From: Chryseobacterium sp. MEBOG06
GTDB taxonomy: Bacteria > Bacteroidota > Bacteroidia > Flavobacteriales > Weeksellaceae
Direction of reading: 5' to 3'
DNA length: 64,000 nucleotides
Assembly: GCF_021869765.1 (NCBI RefSeq)
Contig: NZ_CP084580.1
Location: forward strand, 4,774,001 to 4,838,000
Both the position numbers and the translations under genes were made by a program. Positions 26,120 to 34,318 of the stretch are shown here, one piece after another (position 1 is the stretch's first letter; every line of letters starts with the position of its first letter). The notes beneath the pieces were generated by a model that saw only the letters and a program-made list of their open reading frames with translations, had not been told where the DNA came from and made no database searches.

Positions 26120-27374
26120 ACTGTGGAGAAGCTTTGTTAAGGAAATTCTTCTCCTGAAAAGAGATATAGGAGGAATTGTTATCATCTTTGTCATGCCGTT
26201 ACTTCTTATTGTAACCATTACCCTGATTCAGGATTCTACCTTCAAAAACCTTGAAGGATCAAAAATCCCGATCATCTTTATTGATAATGACCGATCTGAC
26301 GTATCAAAAAATATAAAAGGCGAGCTGGAGAATAGTAAAATATTCCAGTTGCTCACCAATTTCAATGAAAAGTCGGCACAGGAAGCCGTTTTTTCCGGAG
26401 AATATCAGATGGCAATTGTCATTCCAGAAAATTTAACAAAGGATTTAAATTCAAATATTGATTCAAAAGTTCAGACCATTGTAAGTTCATTCGGCCTTGA
26501 AGGTGATTCTGCCAAAGTAAAAACAGAAACTCCAAAAGCTAAAGAAATTCATCTGTACTTTGACCCGGCAACCAATGCAGGATTCAAAAATTCTGTGATG
26601 AATTCTGTCAACAAAATGGTTTTTCAGATTGAGAATAAAAAGATTTACAAAGCCTTTCAGGACCAGCTGGGAACTACTGAAAACCTTGACCAAAATAAGA
26701 ATCTGATCAGCTTTAAAGAGATCACTCCGAAAAAAGGAAAAATGGATGTAATGCCAAATTCCGTTCAGCACAATGTTCCTGCCTGGACGCTTTTTGCCAT
26801 ATTTTTTATCGTAGTCCCGTTATCGATCAACCTTGTTAAAGAAAAAAGCCAGGGAACAAGTGTAAGGGCAAGAATCAGCCCTACTCCCTATTTTATACAT
26901 ATTTTGGGAAAAACATGTACCTACCTTATCATCTGTATCATTCAGTTTTTACTGATGATAGCTGTAGGAATTTATCTGTTCCCCTATATGGATCTTCCCG
27001 CCTTTGATGTGTCGGGAAAAATGTTCCAGCTTTTGATAGTAACGTTATTTGCCGGGCTGGCAGCAATAGGATTCGGAGTTTTACTGGGAACTATTGCAGA
27101 TACTCAGGAGCAGTCGGCACCATTTGGAGCTACTTCCGTAGTTGTTTTAGCCGCTATTGGAGGAATTTGGGTACCAGTATTCTTGATGCCGGAATTTATG
27201 CAGACCGTGGCCAAGTTCTCACCAATGAACTGGGGGCTGAATGCTTATTATGATATTATTTTAAGAAACAGCGGAATTGGAGGTATTGCAAAAGAATTGG
27301 CATTCCTGCTTTTATTTTATCTTGCTACCGTATCTATTTCCATTTTTTACGAAAAGAAACAAAATGCAGTCTAA
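26106..27374 (+). CDS. ABC-2 type transporter permease (flexirubin cluster)
   Basis: A 422-residue inner-membrane permease. One helix lies at residues 20-40 (GGIVIIFVMPLLLIVTITLI), followed by a soluble loop of about 180 residues and a bundle of five helices from 225 to 415. This is the ABC-2/DrrB-YhgE-like layout with a large extracytoplasmic domain between helices 1 and 2. It overlaps the ATPase gene by 14 bp and the thioesterase gene by 11 bp, which indicates tight translational coupling. The substrate is inferred from context only. Confidence 0.87.
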   Translation: MLLYKLWRSFVKEILLLKRDIGGIVIIFVMPLLLIVTITLIQDSTFKNLEGSKIPIIFIDNDRSDVSKNIKGELENSKIFQLLTNFNEKSAQEAVFSGEYQMAIVIPENLTKDLNSNIDSKVQTIVSSFGLEGDSAKVKTETPKAKEIHLYFDPATNAGFKNSVMNSVNKMVFQIENKKIYKAFQDQLGTTENLDQNKNLISFKEITPKKGKMDVMPNSVQHNVPAWTLFAIFFIVVPLSINLVKEKSQGTSVRARISPTPYFIHILGKTCTYLIICIIQFLLMIAVGIYLFPYMDLPAFDVSGKMFQLLIVTLFAGLAAIGFGVLLGTIADTQEQSAPFGATSVVVLAAIGGIWVPVFLMPEFMQTVAKFSPMNWGLNAYYDIILRNSGIGGIAKELAFLLLFYLATVSISIFYEKKQNAV

Positions 27375-27792
27375 CAAAAACATATTAACCTGTACCGAAG
27401 AAGTAAGAGTACGTTTCAATGAGACAGATCCGCTGGGAATTGTCTGGCATGGACATTATATTGTTTATTTTGAAGACGGAAGGGAAGCTTTTGGCCGTCA
27501 GCATGGTCTCACTTATCTCGATATTCAGAAAGCCGGATATGTAACACCTATTGTCAAAAGTACCTGCGAACATTTTCTTCCTTTAAAATACGGAGAGACA
27601 TTCAGAATTGTTACCACTTTTATCAACTCTGTTTCAGCCAAACTCATCTACAGGTATGAGCTTTTCAACCAGGAAGATAAATTGGTTTGCAGTGGTGAAA
27701 CCATTCAGGTATTCCTGGATAACAATGGGGGTTTATGCCTTTATAATCCGGAATTTTTTCAAAAATGGAAAGATAAAATGGGATTATCATGA
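27364..27792 (+). CDS. 4HBT-family acyl-CoA/acyl-ACP thioesterase
   Basis: A 142-residue hotdog thioesterase. The active-site stretch NETDPLGIVWHGHYIVYFEDGRE (residues about 17-39) has the catalytic aspartate in DPLG and the following HxxY/F pattern of 4-hydroxybenzoyl-CoA thioesterases and YbgC. It could release a polyene acid or edit stalled acyl-ACPs. The ATG at 27364 overlaps the permease gene by 11 bp, and its stop overlaps the next KS gene by 4 bp (ATGA). Confidence 0.85.
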   Translation: MQSNKNILTCTEEVRVRFNETDPLGIVWHGHYIVYFEDGREAFGRQHGLTYLDIQKAGYVTPIVKSTCEHFLPLKYGETFRIVTTFINSVSAKLIYRYELFNQEDKLVCSGETIQVFLDNNGGLCLYNPEFFQKWKDKMGLS

Positions 27793-28922
27793 CGAAAGAA
27801 ATTTTTATCACAGATTATAATTGTGTAACGCCTGTTGGATTTGATGTAGATTCCAACTGGACAGCCCTTCTGGAAGGAAAATCAGGAGTTGCTTTACACA
27901 AAATCATAGAAAGCCAGGAGCCATTCTATGCTTCTATGATTGATTCTGAAAAATTAAATAAAGTTTTCAGTGAAAATTTTGAAAATCAAGACTTTACAAA
28001 GCTGGAAAAGATGCTCCTTTTAAGCTTAAAACCTTTAATTGAAAGACAGAAGATCACAGAAGATACTTTGTTTATTCTTTCAACAACAAAAGGAAATATA
28101 AGCCTGTTAAAAAATCAGACGGAGCTGCCGGAAGGTGTTTTTCTCTCAAAACTGGCCCAGAAAATTGCGGACTTCTTTGGGTTTAGCACAAAACCTATTG
28201 TAGTTTCCAATGCGTGCGTTTCAGGAGTAATGGCCATCGCTGTTGCCAAAAATATGATTCAGGCAGGAAAATACAAGAACGCTTTCGTTATTGCAGGAGA
28301 CGAACTTTCTGAGTTTGTTATTTCAGGATTCAATTCCTTTCAGGCGATTGGATCAGGACCTTGCAAACCCTACGATAAAAACAGGAACGGAATCAATATA
28401 GGTGAAGCTGCCGCAGCGGTTTATATTACTTCAGAACGATCTGAAAACGAAAAATTCAGTTTCAGAGTTTTAGGTGATTCTGCTATTAATGATGCTAATC
28501 ATATTTCCGGACCTTCAAGAACAGGTGACGGCTTGTATGCCAGCATCAAAAATGCCATGACAGAAGCCCACGTTTCTCCGGAACAAATCGATTTTATTTC
28601 TGCCCACGGAACAGCCACTTTATATAATGACGAAATGGAAGCCATTGCCTTCAACAGAATGGAACTTGAAAGGGTTCCTCTGAACAGCATGAAAGGCTAC
28701 TATGGGCACTGCCTGGGTGCTTCCGGACTTCTGGAAAGCATTATTTCTATGGAAGGAGCTCTTCATAATACACTGATTCCTTCTAAAAATTTTGAAGAAA
28801 TAGGAGTTTCCCAACCATTGAATATTATTACAGAAAACAAGACAAGTTCCATCAGATATATTTTAAAAACAGCTTCAGGTTTTGGTGGATGCAATGCAGC
28901 CATTGTACTGGAAAAATGCTAA
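27789..28922 (+). CDS. Beta-ketoacyl-ACP synthase (KAS I/II-like), flexirubin cluster
   Basis: A 377-residue condensing enzyme with the complete Cys-His-His set: VVSNACVSGVMA (Cys143), ISAHGTATLYND and GYYGHCLGASG. It is shorter than FabF (about 410 residues) and divergent in the N-terminus (ITDYNCVTPVGF). In the aryl-polyene family several specialised ketosynthases coexist; this one may extend the polyene or start it. It overlaps the thioesterase by 4 bp and is followed after 1 bp by a small KS-like gene. Confidence 0.87.
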   Translation: MTKEIFITDYNCVTPVGFDVDSNWTALLEGKSGVALHKIIESQEPFYASMIDSEKLNKVFSENFENQDFTKLEKMLLLSLKPLIERQKITEDTLFILSTTKGNISLLKNQTELPEGVFLSKLAQKIADFFGFSTKPIVVSNACVSGVMAIAVAKNMIQAGKYKNAFVIAGDELSEFVISGFNSFQAIGSGPCKPYDKNRNGINIGEAAAAVYITSERSENEKFSFRVLGDSAINDANHISGPSRTGDGLYASIKNAMTEAHVSPEQIDFISAHGTATLYNDEMEAIAFNRMELERVPLNSMKGYYGHCLGASGLLESIISMEGALHNTLIPSKNFEEIGVSQPLNIITENKTSSIRYILKTASGFGGCNAAIVLEKC

Positions 28923-28923
28923 A

Positions 28924-29472
28924 ATGAACATGATGAAGAAAACAAACACCTGTACCATAGAACATTCAAAAATAGCCGTCAACGGAGAAACTATTTTTGA
29001 AAATCAAAGCGAGACCTTTCAGGAATTTGCAAAAGAAGCTTATAAAACCTTAGAACTGAATTACCAAAAGTTTCACAAAATGGATAATTTGAGTAAACTG
29101 GCTTTCCTTGCTGCAGAAATGCTTTTAAATGATGACGATCACAGCAGCACAGCTCTGGTTTTTGCCAATTCATCATCAAGCCTTGACACGGATTTCAAAT
29201 ATCAGGAAAGCATCAATTCGCAGGACAGTTTTTATCCGAGTCCGGCCGTTTTTGTCTACACATTACCCAACATCTGTGTAGGTGAAATAAGCATTAAACA
29301 TAAAATGCAGACGGAAAATGCTTTTTTTGTACTGGATGAATTTGATGAAAATTTTTTAAACAATTATTCCGAACAAATCCTCCAGTCAGGAAAAGCTGAT
29401 AAAGTATTATGTGGCTGGGTTGAATTATATAAGGAAAATTATAAAGCTTTTGTATATTTGCTAACCTTATAA
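28924..29472 (+). CDS. Small KS-like protein lacking the catalytic cysteine
   Basis: A 182-residue protein resembling only the N-terminal half of a beta-ketoacyl synthase. ALVFANSSSSLDTD aligns with the pre-nucleophile strand, and the segment YPSPAVFVYTLPNICVGEI occupies the place of the nucleophile elbow region, without a normal NACxSG motif. Small proteins of this type occur regularly in flexirubin and aryl-polyene clusters; the role is unknown, possibly a structural partner of a KS. The ATG at 28924 is used because it follows the upstream stop by 1 bp. Confidence 0.65.
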   Translation: MNMMKKTNTCTIEHSKIAVNGETIFENQSETFQEFAKEAYKTLELNYQKFHKMDNLSKLAFLAAEMLLNDDDHSSTALVFANSSSSLDTDFKYQESINSQDSFYPSPAVFVYTLPNICVGEISIKHKMQTENAFFVLDEFDENFLNNYSEQILQSGKADKVLCGWVELYKENYKAFVYLLTL

Positions 29473-29565
29473 AAACTGAACACTTTAACAGTATAAAAAT
29501 GTAATACTGATGACCAAAATCATGGTATATTCTAAGCTGTTATCTTATTTAAATTAAAACTTTTT

Positions 29566-29823
29566 ATGGAAAACTTAAAAACAGAATTGAAGCACAAAAT
29601 TATTGAAGTATTAAACCTTGAAGACGTTTCTATAGAAGAAATCAAAGATACAGACCCATTATTCGGAGGCGGACTGGGACTTGATTCTATTGATGCATTA
29701 GAACTTATCGTTCTTCTTGATAAAGACTATGGAATCAAATTGGCCGATCCTAAAAAAGGAAAGGAAATTTTCCAGTCTATCGATACGATGGCTAAATTCA
29801 TCGAAGACAACAGAACAAAATAA
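29566..29823 (+). CDS. Acyl carrier protein (flexirubin block B)
   Basis: An 85-residue ACP. The phosphopantetheine attachment site is Ser41 in GLGLDSIDALEL, with the acidic helix II that follows. It carries growing acyl chains for the neighbouring ketosynthases. It is the first of two ACPs in the cluster; the other (44722-44976) differs in sequence, which suggests one per half of the pathway (polyene and dialkylresorcinol) or one for starter loading. It is directly followed by an 8-bp-periodic hairpin. Confidence 0.93.
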   Translation: MENLKTELKHKIIEVLNLEDVSIEEIKDTDPLFGGGLGLDSIDALELIVLLDKDYGIKLADPKKGKEIFQSIDTMAKFIEDNRTK

Positions 29824-29830
29824 ATTAATA

Positions 29831-29902
29831 TAACAATCTAATAATCTGTCATACAGCAATTGTTGGCAGATTGTTAGATTGCTACGTTGTTACATTATTT
29901 AA
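29831..29902. repeat. 8-bp-periodic inverted repeat after the block B ACP gene
   Basis: Arms 29834-29848 and 29867-29881 pair at 14 of 15 positions, with further outer pairs to 29831 and 29884. The right side runs in 8-mers: TTGTTAGA, TTGCTACG, TTGTTACA, TTATTTAA (29871-29902); the left side does the same (TAACAATC, TAATAATC). A similar element follows the other ACP gene. Confidence 0.6.
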
Positions 29903-29906
29903 TACC

Positions 29907-31106
29907 ATGAGCCAAAAAATTGCCATAACAGGAATGGGCATTATTTCCTCCATCGGAAACAACGTGGAGGAAAATTTTATTTCATTACAATCCGGAAAAC
30001 ATGGAATTTCAGATATTCAGATGTTTGAAACCCGACATGCCGGAGCCATTAAAACAGGTGAAATAAAATTATCCAATGGAGAACTTGTAAAAATGCTTCA
30101 ACTTGATGAAGACAACAATGTAACAAGAACTTCTTTATTGGGTATGGTAGCCGCAAAAGAAGCGGTAGAAAGTGCCGGAATTTCGGATATTAACGGGTAT
30201 AGAACCGGTCTTATTTCTTCTACCAGCGTAGCAGGAATGGATATTACCGAAAAATACTTCTACTCTTACGAAGATTTTCCTGAAAAGCAAAAATATATCG
30301 ATGCTCATGATGCCGGAAATTCTTCACTGGCAATTGCTGACTATTTGGAATTAAAAGGAATGGTTTCTACCATCAGTACTGCTTGTTCATCTGCAGCCAA
30401 TGCTATTATGATGGGGGCCAAACTGATCAAAAACGGAGTTTTAGACCGTGTTATTGTTGGGGGAACAGATTCTCTTTCAAAGTTTACTTTGAATGGCTTC
30501 AATACCCTGATGATTCTTACGGATTCTTACAATACCCCTTTTGACAACAACAGAAAAGGGCTGAACCTTGGAGAAGCTGCGGCTTTTCTGGTGCTTGAAT
30601 CTGAGGAAATTGTTAAAAAAGAAAACAAAAAGGTCTTAGCTTACCTTTCCGGTTACGGAAATGCTAATGATGCCCATCATCAGACCGCTTCATCAGAAAA
30701 CGGACAGGGCGCATTTCTAGCCATGCAACAAGCTTTGAAAATCTCAGGACTGGCTAAAGAAAATATAGATTACATCAACGTTCACGGAACGGCAACTCCG
30801 AATAATGATTTATCAGAAGGAATTGCTATGATCAGAATCTTTGGAGAAAATCAGGTTCCTGAATTCAGCTCTACAAAAGCGTTTACAGGACACACTCTTG
30901 CCGCAGCAGCAGGAATTGAGTCTGTATTTTCAATTTTAGCAATGCAGCACAGCCTTATCTTCCCGAACCTGAATTTCCAGACGAAAATGGAAGAGTTTGA
31001 CTTAACTCCGGTTACTGAATTGAAAGAAAAAGAAATCAATCATGTTCTATCCAATTCATTTGGCTTTGGAGGAAACTGTTCAACCTTAATTTTCTCAAAA
31101 TCATGA
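29907..31106 (+). CDS. Beta-ketoacyl-ACP synthase II-like, KS of a KS/CLF pair
   Basis: A 399-residue FabF-like enzyme with all catalytic residues: ISTACSSAANAI (Cys160), INVHGTATPNND and AFTGHTLAAAAGIES. The start at 29907 begins the typical KS N-terminus (IAITGMGIISSIG); the longer in-frame version from 29871 would begin inside the periodic repeat. Its stop overlaps the start of the next, catalytically empty KS by 4 bp, the layout of KS/chain-length-factor heterodimers such as ApeO/ApeC in aryl-polyene synthesis, so it is probably the polyene-extending condensing subunit. Confidence 0.9.
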   Translation: MSQKIAITGMGIISSIGNNVEENFISLQSGKHGISDIQMFETRHAGAIKTGEIKLSNGELVKMLQLDEDNNVTRTSLLGMVAAKEAVESAGISDINGYRTGLISSTSVAGMDITEKYFYSYEDFPEKQKYIDAHDAGNSSLAIADYLELKGMVSTISTACSSAANAIMMGAKLIKNGVLDRVIVGGTDSLSKFTLNGFNTLMILTDSYNTPFDNNRKGLNLGEAAAFLVLESEEIVKKENKKVLAYLSGYGNANDAHHQTASSENGQGAFLAMQQALKISGLAKENIDYINVHGTATPNNDLSEGIAMIRIFGENQVPEFSSTKAFTGHTLAAAAGIESVFSILAMQHSLIFPNLNFQTKMEEFDLTPVTELKEKEINHVLSNSFGFGGNCSTLIFSKS

Positions 31107-32164
31107 GTGAAGTATACATCAACAGTGCAGCCTGTATCTCTGTACAGGATAGTTTAAACGAAAATATTCTTCAAAATCTTAATCCCGAAAATTCTTTACA
31201 GATCATAAAGGCAATAGAACCTAACTATAAAGAGTTCATTCCCCCTGCTATGATCAGGAGAATGTCTAAGACAGTAAAAATGAGCTCCGTAGCTTCAAAC
31301 CATGCATTGAAAGAGGCAGGAATTGAACTACCGGATGCCATTATTGTAGGAACCGGAATGGGCTGCTCTCAGGATTCTGAAAAATTCCTGAAAAATGTGA
31401 TTGATAATCATGAGGAGTTCCTTACTCCAACTTTCTTTATCCAGTCTACCCACAATACGGTAGCAGGGCAGATTGCTCTGGGATTACAGTGCCATGCTTA
31501 TAATTTCACCTATGTAAACACTTCATCTTCCCTTGAGTTTTCATTTCTTGATGCTAAACTTCAGATCAATGATGGAGAGGCAGAAAATGTTCTTGTAGGT
31601 TCTACAGATGAACAGACCAACAGAACAATGGAGCTTTACTGTTTAAATAATACCATAAAAAAGGAAATTGATCTTCCTGCTGATTATTTACATTCCACTA
31701 CCAATGGGGTGATCTGGGGTGAAGGTGCCAGCTTTTTTGTTGTAGGAAAGGATAAGACTGAAAATTCTTACGCAAAGCTTAAAAATATTCGGATCAGCAA
31801 TAAAGTTGAATTGAATGAAGTTCAGGATTTTATCCAAAATTTCTTAGCTCAAAACAATATTTCCAATCATGATATTGATGCTGTTATTCTAGGATTCAGC
31901 GGAGATGCAGATTCTGATGTTTATTATACGAAAGCTGCAGATATGTTTCCAGCTTCATCGCAGTTGTATTATAAACATTTGAGTGGAGAATTCAATACAG
32001 CCAGTGGTTTTTCTACCTTTATAGCCTGTCATATTCTTAAGGAACAGCAAATTCCGGAAGTTATGATGATCAATCAAGAGAAAAAGGAAAGCGTGAAGTA
32101 TGTACTTCTTTACAATCATCTGGCGGGTAATGATCACAGTCTGGTATTATTGGAAAGGGCTTAG
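31103..32164 (+). CDS. Chain-length-factor-like KS without catalytic residues
   Basis: A 353-residue KS-fold protein in which the three catalytic positions are lost. The nucleophile region reads YVNTSSSLEF (a Thr or Ser where the partner has Cys160), the first His loop reads LGFSGDADSD instead of HGTxTxxxD, and GHxxxAAG is replaced by KHLSGEFNTASG. This is the signature of a chain-length factor. It overlaps the upstream active KS by 4 bp, which supports a heterodimer. It ends the biosynthetic core of block B before a repeat and the deacetylase gene. Confidence 0.82.
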   Translation: MSEVYINSAACISVQDSLNENILQNLNPENSLQIIKAIEPNYKEFIPPAMIRRMSKTVKMSSVASNHALKEAGIELPDAIIVGTGMGCSQDSEKFLKNVIDNHEEFLTPTFFIQSTHNTVAGQIALGLQCHAYNFTYVNTSSSLEFSFLDAKLQINDGEAENVLVGSTDEQTNRTMELYCLNNTIKKEIDLPADYLHSTTNGVIWGEGASFFVVGKDKTENSYAKLKNIRISNKVELNEVQDFIQNFLAQNNISNHDIDAVILGFSGDADSDVYYTKAADMFPASSQLYYKHLSGEFNTASGFSTFIACHILKEQQIPEVMMINQEKKESVKYVLLYNHLAGNDHSLVLLERA

Positions 32165-32210
32165 TTGGCAAAAAGTCAATAGCGTTTACCATACAATTAA
32201 AGCAGTATTG

Positions 32211-32289
32211 TTGTCATTCTGACGAAGGAAGAATTCCTGCTTTTACATGATAGATTCTTCATTTCGCTTCGCTATATTCAGAATGACAA
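32211..32289. repeat. Nested palindromic intergenic repeat of the GTCATTCTGACGAAGGAAGAAT type
   Basis: Outer arms TTGTCATTCTGA (32211-32222) and TCAGAATGACAA (32278-32289) are perfect inverted repeats; inner arms GAAGAAT (32228-32234) and ATTCTTC (32254-32260) nest inside. This matches a dispersed repeat that I recall from many Flavobacteriia genomes. As RNA it would form a long hairpin between the CLF-like gene and the deacetylase gene. Confidence 0.65.
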
Positions 32290-32335
32290 AATGGGTATAC
32301 ATCCAGAAAGTTTAACAATATAAAAGTAATCAGCA

Positions 32336-33091
32336 ATGAAACATTATCCCTTTATCCTGTTCTATCTTTTCTGCAACGTTTTTATTTATGCGTTTCAGGG
32401 AAGCTCGTGGGTATATTTGTTTACTTTTTTTGCTTTCTCTGCCGTTGTTGTATGGGGTTCGTTTGACATTGGACTTGGATATTTCGTCAACAGCATTACT
32501 CACAAAAGAACTAAAGTAAAAGAAGTTGCCCTCACTTTTGATGATGGTCCCACAGAGTTTACTCCAAAGTTTTTAGACTTACTTAAAGAACATCAGGTAA
32601 AAGCAACTTTTTTCTGTATCGGGAAACAGATTGAAAAATACCCTGAAATATTTCAAAGAATCATTGCGGAAGGTCACAGTATTGGAAATCATACGTTATC
32701 ACACTCTAATTCCACAGGGTTTTTATCGACTTCAAAAATGATTGAGGAGATTGAAAAATGTGATGAAGTCATGAAAAATACAGGAAATATAAAAACTCAT
32801 CTTTACAGACCTCCTTTTGGGGTAACGAATCCCAATATTGCCAAAGCGATCAAAAGGACCCATAAAGAAAGCATCGGATGGAATGTCCGGTCTTTAGACA
32901 CCATCATTGATGATGAAAAGAAAATCTACAGCAGAGTTACCAAAGGTTTGAAAAAAGGGAGTATTATTCTCCTTCATGATACGTCGGAAAAGACCTATCG
33001 TGTTCTGGTAGATTTATTAGTATTTTTGAAAGATAAAAAGTACTCAACCTTTACCGTTGATTCAATTAAAAAATCAAAGAAAAATGATTAA
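32336..33091 (+). CDS. Polysaccharide deacetylase family protein (NodB domain)
   Basis: A 251-residue protein with one or two N-terminal hydrophobic segments (residues 5-48) and a NodB-type catalytic domain: LTFDDGPTEFTP (Asp69 and Asp70), GHSIGNHTLSHS with the two metal-binding His, RPPFG, and IILLHD near the C-terminus. The family removes N- or O-acetyl groups from glycans; the C-terminal IILLHD holds the catalytic His. Its substrate in a pigment cluster is unclear. It overlaps the next gene (LolA-like) by 8 bp and follows the 32211-32289 repeat, so it may start its own transcript. Confidence 0.88.
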   Translation: MKHYPFILFYLFCNVFIYAFQGSSWVYLFTFFAFSAVVVWGSFDIGLGYFVNSITHKRTKVKEVALTFDDGPTEFTPKFLDLLKEHQVKATFFCIGKQIEKYPEIFQRIIAEGHSIGNHTLSHSNSTGFLSTSKMIEEIEKCDEVMKNTGNIKTHLYRPPFGVTNPNIAKAIKRTHKESIGWNVRSLDTIIDDEKKIYSRVTKGLKKGSIILLHDTSEKTYRVLVDLLVFLKDKKYSTFTVDSIKKSKKND

Positions 33092-33710
33092 AAATATTGC
33101 TTTCGGAGCATTTCTATTAGTTTCCGGCTTCTTTTTTGCTCAAAATACAGCAATGTCAGCAGCTGAGGCTAAAGCTTTTGTATCTAAGGTTTCATCCGAA
33201 ACAAAAGAGATTAAAACTTTACAGAGTGATTTTACACAAACCAAAAAGATGGACTTTCTGGACAAAAGTATCGTTACTTACGGAAGAATGTCATTACAGA
33301 CCCCGAATATGCTGAGCTGGAAGTATACCAAGCCTTATCAGTACAGTATTGTTTTTAAAAGCAATAAAATCTTCATCAATGATCAGGGGAAAAAATCGTC
33401 TGTAGATGCCAAGAGCAAAACATTTGAAAAAATTAATAAGCTGATTGTAGGAAGCTCAAATGGAACGATGTTCAATGATCCTGAATTTACGGTAACGTAT
33501 TTTAAGAACGGAAATTATAATGTTGCGAAGTTTATTCCTAAAACCGCTCAGCTATTGAAATATATCAAACAGATCGAACTGTATTTCCCAAAGAACCAGT
33601 CTACGGTTTCTCAGGTTAATATGACTGAGGCATCCGGAGATACTACCAATATCGTTTTCAAAAATACTAAGATCAATGCTTCAATTCCTGCGTCAGAGTT
33701 TACTTTATAG
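33084..33710 (+). CDS. LolA-like outer-membrane lipoprotein carrier protein
   Basis: A 208-residue periplasmic protein. The signal peptide (MIKNIAFGAFLLVSGFFFAQ) is followed by a LolA-type half-barrel: IKTLQSDFTQTKKMDFLDK, GRMSLQTPNMLSWKYTKPYQYSIVF, a DPEF loop and a C-terminal NIVFKNTKINASIPASEFTL, matching the LolA layout. LolA carries lipoproteins or lipids through the periplasm; in aryl-polyene clusters a dedicated copy is thought to carry the pigment. The ATG at 33084 overlaps the deacetylase stop by 8 bp. Confidence 0.85.
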   Translation: MIKNIAFGAFLLVSGFFFAQNTAMSAAEAKAFVSKVSSETKEIKTLQSDFTQTKKMDFLDKSIVTYGRMSLQTPNMLSWKYTKPYQYSIVFKSNKIFINDQGKKSSVDAKSKTFEKINKLIVGSSNGTMFNDPEFTVTYFKNGNYNVAKFIPKTAQLLKYIKQIELYFPKNQSTVSQVNMTEASGDTTNIVFKNTKINASIPASEFTL

Positions 33711-34311
33711 CCTTATCCTGATTCTGGCTGTTTCCTGTAAAAGCTATCAGCTTACTGGTGTCAGGTCTGTTTCTACCTCTGAGAAAATGGTAGAAAATTT
33801 ATATTTCTCTACCGGCGAAGATTATGTTTATAAATGTCAGATGGATATTTATAAAAATCATGTGAGCGGTATTCTGATTATTAAAAAGATCAGCGAAACG
33901 ACCCATCGTGTCGCATTAACATCAGATTTTGGGAATAAGCTGATCGATTTTGAAGTTTCGGACGATGATTTTAAACTTAATTATGTTCTTCCTGATCTGG
34001 ATAAAAAAATTGTCATCAATTTTCTGAAAAACGATTTCCAGCAGCTCTTAAAAAGACAGTACCCTGTAAGTGAAAGCTTTGAGAATGAAAATTCAAAAAT
34101 ATATCTTTCAAAAATTGATAAAAAAGGGTATTATTTATTCTTCAATAAGAAAAACAATTTGCTAAAACAGATTATTTACACGAAAAACAACAGAGAGAAA
34201 ATCGATTTTACTTTTGATGCAAAAAAGCATATCTTCGCAGACAGCTTAAACCTGCAACACAAGGATTTTAAGATTACTATAAAACTATTTCAGATAACCG
34301 AAACGGAATAA
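33676..34311 (+). CDS. Lipoprotein, possible LolB-like partner
   Basis: A 211-residue lipoprotein. The N-terminus MLQFLRQSLLYSLILILAVSC has a lipobox ending in Cys21. The mature part (VENLYFSTGEDYVYKCQMD, GILIIKKI, DFTFDAKKHIFADSLNLQHKDFKITIKLF) has the alternating beta pattern expected of a half-barrel lipid-binding protein, but no clear LolB motif. It overlaps the LolA-like gene by 35 bp, a strong hint of coupled production. I infer a LolB-like receptor for the cargo of the neighbouring LolA-like protein. Confidence 0.6.
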   Translation: MLQFLRQSLLYSLILILAVSCKSYQLTGVRSVSTSEKMVENLYFSTGEDYVYKCQMDIYKNHVSGILIIKKISETTHRVALTSDFGNKLIDFEVSDDDFKLNYVLPDLDKKIVINFLKNDFQQLLKRQYPVSESFENENSKIYLSKIDKKGYYLFFNKKNNLLKQIIYTKNNREKIDFTFDAKKHIFADSLNLQHKDFKITIKLFQITETE

Positions 34312-34318
34312 ATTCCAC

